Shown here: one piece after another, positions 50,798 through 51,456 of the stretch
How positions within the stretch are numbered: the first letter of the stretch is position 1
How the letters are laid out: every line of letters starts with the position of its first letter
Assembly (NCBI GenBank): GCA_013373085.1
Contig: JABXIM010000156.1
Coordinates: 1-51,456, forward strand
Reading direction: 5' to 3'
Length of the DNA: 51,456 bases
Source of the DNA: Oceanospirillaceae bacterium
Lineage (GTDB): Bacteria > Pseudomonadota > Gammaproteobacteria > Pseudomonadales > Balneatricaceae
Made by a program: the position numbers and the translations under genes
The notes under the pieces: generated by a model
What the model was told of the DNA's origin: nothing
What the model saw: the letters and a program-made list of their open reading frames with translations, nothing else
Databases searched by the model: none

Positions 50798-50824
50798 ATC
50801 ACGCAAACTACGGAGTTTTACACC

Positions 50825-51456
50825 ATGAGCAACTTTGCATTCGGCCTCGGCGTAGGCACCCAGTCCGCCGCCGGCGACTGGCTCGAAGTCTACTTCAACG
50901 CCCCGCTGCTGAACGCCGCGGACGACCTGATCAAGGCGGTCGGCGACGCCCTGGGCTACGAAGGCGGCAACCAGACCATCGAGATCGAAGAGTCCCAGCT
51001 CAAGGCGCTGGAAGCGGCCTTCCTGTCGGTCGGCGCGGAAGACCAGGCCGAGATCGTCGAAGTGCTCGAAGGCACCCGCCAGCCACTGGTGGTCTGCATC
51101 CTCGCGTCTGACGAAGAGCCGCAGACCACCGCCGAGGTGTACCTGAAGCTTTCCCTGCTGTCGCACCGTCTGGTCAAGCCCCACGGTATCAACCTGACCG
51201 GCATGTTCGGCAAGCTGCCGAACGTCGCCTGGACCAACGAAGGCGCCGTGGCACTGGACGAACTACCCAAGCGCCAGCTGGCTGCCCGCGCCCAGGGCCG
51301 GGTGCTGGATGTTCACTCCGTCGACAAGTTCCCGAAAATGACCAACTACGTGGTGCCGGCCGGTATCCGTGTCGGTGACGCCGCCCGTATCCGTCTGGGC
51401 GCCCATGTCGGCGAAGGCACCACCGTGATGCACGAAGGCTTCATCAACTTCAACGC
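50825..51456 (+). CDS. dapD: Tetrahydrodipicolinate N-succinyltransferase, 3' end beyond window
   Basis: About 210 residues visible, frame open to the window edge; family length is near 340 for this type, so roughly one third is missing. Start ATG 50825, 27 bp after the ArsC-family stop, behind CGGAG. The N-terminus MSNFAFGLGVGTQSAAGDWLE is that of the DapD form in Pseudomonas. Left-handed beta-helix hexapeptides begin near the visible end (AARIRLGAHVGEGTTVMHEGF). Catalyses succinylation upstream of DapC in lysine synthesis. Confidence 0.92.
   Translation, partial: MSNFAFGLGVGTQSAAGDWLEVYFNAPLLNAADDLIKAVGDALGYEGGNQTIEIEESQLKALEAAFLSVGAEDQAEIVEVLEGTRQPLVVCILASDEEPQTTAEVYLKLSLLSHRLVKPHGINLTGMFGKLPNVAWTNEGAVALDELPKRQLAARAQGRVLDVHSVDKFPKMTNYVVPAGIRVGDAARIRLGAHVGEGTTVMHEGFINFN

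Overview
The window reads as chromosomal DNA of a high-GC gammaproteobacterium, probably marine or sediment-dwelling. The evidence is the dapC / ArsC-family / dapD gene order known from Pseudomonas, a LetAB (PqiA plus seven-domain MCE) lipid-transport pair, RlmC, PdxH, SlyD and PilZ proteins, a TRAP transporter, and families of dispersed hairpin repeats. Genus cannot be fixed from the sequence. Genes are tightly packed on both strands. No rRNA, tRNA, CRISPR array or complete insertion sequence was recognised.

Layout. 1-9.4 kb: an incomplete FUSC-family membrane protein, a lipoprotein, a large P-loop (zeta-toxin/kinase-like) protein of unknown role, an inverted-repeat element, a winged-helix/TPR regulator, a PAS histidine-kinase-like protein with a degenerate ATPase domain, a DUF2726 protein and a DnaJ-related protein. 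9.5-22.1 kb: a complete cytoplasmic NAD(P)-linked [NiFe] hydrogenase of the group 3b (sulfhydrogenase) type. The structural genes hydB-hydG-hydD, followed by a small membrane methyltransferase, and hydA run leftward. The maturation operon hypF, endopeptidase gene, hypA, hypB, hypC, hypD, hypE runs rightward from the same divergent region. hydA is separated from hydBGD by a secreted trypsin-like protease gene on the opposite strand.

22.1-34.4 kb: a small unknown protein, PBP4/DacB, an Ala/Glu-rich lipoprotein, a DUF4399 protein, an acyltransferase, an AAA+ ATPase/GFA pair, pirin, a DUF1499 lipoprotein, a DctPQM TRAP transporter, an SMR efflux protein and a transglycosylase-like lipoprotein. 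34.4-39.8 kb: RlmC, a visibly A/T-rich patch with a 23-bp palindrome ahead of a plasmid-type small gene, then esterase, SlyD, carboxylesterase, PdxH and a fructosamine-kinase-like protein. 40-51.5 kb: letA-letB-lipoprotein, a glycerate-kinase-like protein, an alpha/beta hydrolase, a hairpin cluster, PilZ, fumC, paired hairpin repeats, then dapC, an ArsC-family protein and an incomplete dapD.

The most notable reading is regulatory. The three promoters of the hydrogenase region (hyp operon, hydBGD, and the detached hydA) each carry a related palindrome, TTGACCC(G/A)GGTC, placed 21-22 nt before a good -10 hexamer. That is the geometry of a class II FNR/CRP-family activator centred near -41.5. 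It would explain how the split hydrogenase genes stay co-regulated and suggests induction under low oxygen; the regulator itself is not in the window.
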